DNA from: JAVBKX01 sp031553835
Lineage (GTDB): Bacteria; Bacteroidota; Bacteroidia; Bacteroidales; Azobacteroidaceae
Reading direction: 5' to 3'
NCBI GenBank assembly: GCA_031553835.1
Contig: JAVBKX010000041.1
Location: forward strand, 94,954 to 158,953
Length of the DNA stretch: 64,000 bases
Part shown: piece after piece, positions 62,073-64,000 of the stretch
How the letters are laid out: each line of letters starts with the position of its first letter
Position numbering within the stretch: the first letter of the stretch is position 1
Translations under genes and position numbers: made by a program
Notes under the pieces: model-generated
Databases searched by the model: none
Seen by the model: only the letters and a program-made list of their open reading frames with translations
What the model was told of the DNA's origin: nothing

Positions 62073-62599
62073 GTGGAATATACAAAAGCAGGCGATTTGA
62101 TGTTCCGAAGAATTTCAAGGCAAGGCCGACTACCGATTTCGCTAAGGAGAATATATTCAATGTGATAAACAATATGATAGATATGGAAGGTTGCGAAGCA
62201 TTGGATTTATTTGCCGGAACAGGAAGTATCAGTTTCGAATTTATTTCCCGTGGGTGTAAACAGGTGACTTGTGTGGAGAAAGATTTTGCTCACCATCATT
62301 TTATTCAAGGTGTACGGAAAGAGTTAAAGACTGAAGCGTTAACTGCTTTGAAAGGGGATGTATTCAAATTTCTGGAACATTGTAACCATACTTTTGACCT
62401 GATATTTGCCGATCCGCCTTATGCGCTGAAAACATTGGAAACAATACCCCGGATCATTCTGGATAAAAATCTGCTGAAAGAAGGGGGTATTTTCATTATG
62501 GAACATCCCAAAGAGTACAATTTCTCTGATTTGCCTTATTTCAGTCAGCGAAGAGTTTACGGATCTGTGAATTTCAGCATTTTTGAGAAAAAAGATTGA
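62060..62599 (+). CDS. rsmD: 16S rRNA (guanine966-N2)-methyltransferase RsmD
   Basis: SAM-dependent methyltransferase acting on G966 of 16S rRNA; 179 residues. The N-terminal MRIISGIYKSRRFDVP and RPTTDFAKENIFNVI are family signatures. SAM motif I is ALDLFAGTGSISFE and catalytic motif IV is FADPPYAL. Translationally coupled to the DUF3822 gene; a strong terminator follows. Confidence 0.95.
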   Translation: MRIISGIYKSRRFDVPKNFKARPTTDFAKENIFNVINNMIDMEGCEALDLFAGTGSISFEFISRGCKQVTCVEKDFAHHHFIQGVRKELKTEALTALKGDVFKFLEHCNHTFDLIFADPPYALKTLETIPRIILDKNLLKEGGIFIMEHPKEYNFSDLPYFSQRRVYGSVNFSIFEKKD

Positions 62600-62613
62600 T
62601 GCCGGTAAAAAAT

Positions 62614-62659
62614 AAAACAGGCATATGGATTTTTACTGAACTTTCCATATGCCTGTTTT
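62614..62659. terminator. Bidirectional terminator between rsmD and prs
   Basis: AAAACAGGCATATGGA (62614-62629) pairs perfectly with TCCATATGCCTGTTTT (62644-62659) around a 14-nt loop, between two convergent genes. Confidence 0.9.
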
Positions 62660-62675
62660 TATGTATAAAAAGAAA

Positions 62676-63614
62676 CTAAATTACATAGAGGGAACTGATT
62701 GATTGGTTATTGAATACGCGACTGATTGCGTCGGCGAACATATCGGCAACCGAAAGAATTTTTACTTTTTCACATTTTTTGCAATAAGGAATGCTATCGG
62801 TAAATATGATTTCTGTCAAAGCCGATTGATCGACCCGTACGGAAGCCGGATCAGACATGACCGCATGCGTGGCAATGGCACGAACGGAATTAGCCCCTTC
62901 TTCAAGCAGCAGGTCGGCGGCTTTGGATATTGTTCCTGCCGTATCAACCATATCGTCAACGAGTAAGACATCCATTCCTTTGACTTCTCCGATCACTTTC
63001 ATTTCTGCAATCTCATTGGCTTTTTTTCTTTGTTTATAACAGATTACCATGGGCGCATTCAAATGCTTGGCATAGGCGCTTGCCCTTTTAGTTCCTCCGA
63101 CATCAGGAGTTGCTATGACCAGGTTGTCTAATCTCATAGACTTGATATGCTCCACAAAAATGGAAGACCCATAAAGGTGGTCCACAGGGACATTGAAAAA
63201 TCCTTGTATTTGGTCGGCATGTAAGTCCATTGTAATAAGACGATTGATTCCTGCTGCCGCCAATAAGTCTGCAATCAGTTTGGCGCCGATGGAGACACGT
63301 GGTTTGTCTTTCCTGTCCTGACGCGCCCATCCGAAATAAGGGATGACGGCAATGATGGATTTCGCGGAGGCGCGTTTGGCTGCATCGATCATCAGCAATA
63401 ATTCCATCAGATTGTCTGAGCTTGGAAATGTGGATTGTACCAAAAATACATAGGAGCCCCTGATAGATTCTTCGTATGAAACGGAAAACTCGCCGTCAGC
63501 AAAATACTCTATATTCATTTTCCCGAGTTCACAACCCAAACTACTACATATTTTTTCTGCCAAATAGCGGGAACTTGTACCCGAAAATACTTTAAAAGGG
63601 ATGTTCTTAGTCAT
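62676..63614 (-). CDS. prs: Ribose-phosphate pyrophosphokinase (PRPP synthetase)
   Basis: Makes PRPP from ribose 5-phosphate and ATP for nucleotide, His and Trp synthesis; 312 residues, cytoplasmic. Visible motifs are FSGTSSRYLAEKI and NIEYFADGEFSV at the N-terminus, PYFGWARQDRK in the flexible catalytic region, TMDLHADQIQGFFNVPVDHL and the PRPP-binding DVLLVDDMVDTAGTI. Length and motifs are those of class I enzymes. Confidence 0.97.
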   Translation of the reverse strand: MTKNIPFKVFSGTSSRYLAEKICSSLGCELGKMNIEYFADGEFSVSYEESIRGSYVFLVQSTFPSSDNLMELLLMIDAAKRASAKSIIAVIPYFGWARQDRKDKPRVSIGAKLIADLLAAAGINRLITMDLHADQIQGFFNVPVDHLYGSSIFVEHIKSMRLDNLVIATPDVGGTKRASAYAKHLNAPMVICYKQRKKANEIAEMKVIGEVKGMDVLLVDDMVDTAGTISKAADLLLEEGANSVRAIATHAVMSDPASVRVDQSALTEIIFTDSIPYCKKCEKVKILSVADMFADAISRVFNNQSISSLYVI

Positions 63615-63684
63615 ATTTTTGAAGAATTATTGATTGTCAACGGATTGTTTTTGATTGAGGATGATGCGCATCCAATACAAAGCG

Positions 63685-63692
63685 CAAAAGTA
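63685..63692 (-). promoter_or_regulatory. Putative -7 promoter box of prs
   Basis: TACTTTTG on the minus strand matches TAnnTTTG, 70 nt before the ATG at 63614. Confidence 0.45.
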
Positions 63693-63748
63693 ATAATTAT
63701 TTTCTCAAAATTCTATTTTTATATGATTCCTCTATTATAAAATTCATC

Positions 63749-63756
63749 TATATTTG
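63749..63756 (+). promoter_or_regulatory. Putative -7 promoter box of the cysteine synthase gene
   Basis: TATATTTG matches TAnnTTTG, 70 nt before the ATG at 63827. Confidence 0.5.
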
Positions 63757-63826
63757 CGGGGAAAATCAGAAAGATAGGGAACAAAAGTTCGTCGATCCTA
63801 GTTTAAATTTATTAAGAAATACAGGT

Positions 63827-64000
63827 ATGGCAAAAATAGCAAAAAAACTTACAGACTTAATAGGAAATACTCCGTTGCTGGAGCTTTCCAATTTCAATCG
63901 ATTTCACAATCTGAGGGCAACAATCATCGGCAAATTGGAATATTTCAATCCCGCATCCAGCGTGAAAGACCGTATCGCTTTGGCGATGATCGAAGATGCG
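63827..64000 (+). CDS. cysK: Cysteine synthase A (3' truncated by window end)
   Basis: The first 58 codons of a PLP-dependent O-acetylserine sulfhydrylase. The translation has LIGNTPLLEL, the family start, and EYFNPASSVKDRIA, where the Lys of SVKDR forms the Schiff base with PLP. No stop before the window end, so the gene continues beyond. CysK versus CysM or a cystathionine synthase-like member cannot be separated with full certainty from this much sequence. Confidence 0.9.
   Translation, partial: MAKIAKKLTDLIGNTPLLELSNFNRFHNLRATIIGKLEYFNPASSVKDRIALAMIEDA

Noticed and set aside
1..64000. Prophage, integrative element or insertion-sequence transposase
   Set aside because: No integrase, transposase, conjugation or phage structural genes were seen on either strand; genes at the locus borders are ordinary chromosomal genes.

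Overview
The window is chromosomal DNA from a member of the Bacteroidota, most likely order Bacteroidales. Support comes from two SusC/SusD glycan-uptake loci, a hybrid two-component sensor/AraC regulator, gldD and gldE, two proteins with type IX secretion (T9SS) C-terminal sorting domains, the pantothenate kinase/outer-membrane protein/LptC/hemolysin-like gene order, and many promoter -7 boxes of the form TAnnTTTG. A genus cannot be named from sequence reading alone. No rRNA, tRNA, CRISPR array, phage or insertion-sequence transposase was seen.

Layout. Positions 1-12657 (+) are a polysaccharide utilisation locus (PUL 1): 5'-truncated susC, susD, a DUF3823 lipoprotein, a PA14-containing GH3 glycosidase, a GxGYxYP/CBM6/ricin-like protein and an unknown three-module protein, the last two with T9SS tails. 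Positions 12728-16192 hold a thioredoxin-fold lipoprotein without a CxxC motif and pnp. A degenerate 23-bp tandem array (16255-16438) separates pnp from PUL 2 (16426-28665, -): lipoprotein, susC, susD, two tandem paralogues of unknown function and a GH51-like arabinofuranosidase relative lacking the usual acid/base Glu. An MFS transporter and a hybrid two-component regulator (28986-34504, +) follow and probably serve PUL 2.

Positions 34610-37961 (-) hold a BON/LysM pair, a DUF937-like protein and an ATPase plus binding protein of a zinc-type ABC importer, interrupted by a 175-bp palindromic repeat and with no adjacent permease gene. Positions 38133-40636 hold a DUF1080/TIM-barrel fusion and a GH43 enzyme. 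Positions 40736-44573 (-) are coaX, an outer-membrane barrel, lptC and a CorC-like protein. Positions 44662-48425 (+) are an exosortase-like membrane protein, an Xaa-Pro aminopeptidase and a CGHC thioredoxin-like protein. Positions 48408-52838 (-) are a DUF6913-like gene, ligA, gldD and gldE.

Positions 52965-56588 (-) form a compact cassette: NodU/SxtI-type carbamoyltransferase, membrane SGNH-like protein, 49-residue DUF5989-like peptide and SxtJ-like membrane protein. The remainder is housekeeping: leuS, aroK, an RRM protein, a DUF3822 protein, rsmD, prs and the start of a cysteine synthase gene cut by the window end.

The best candidates for undescribed biology are the paralogue pair with the altered GH51-like protein in PUL 2, the carbamoyltransferase cassette, the 23-bp array, and the exosortase-like protein without a visible substrate.
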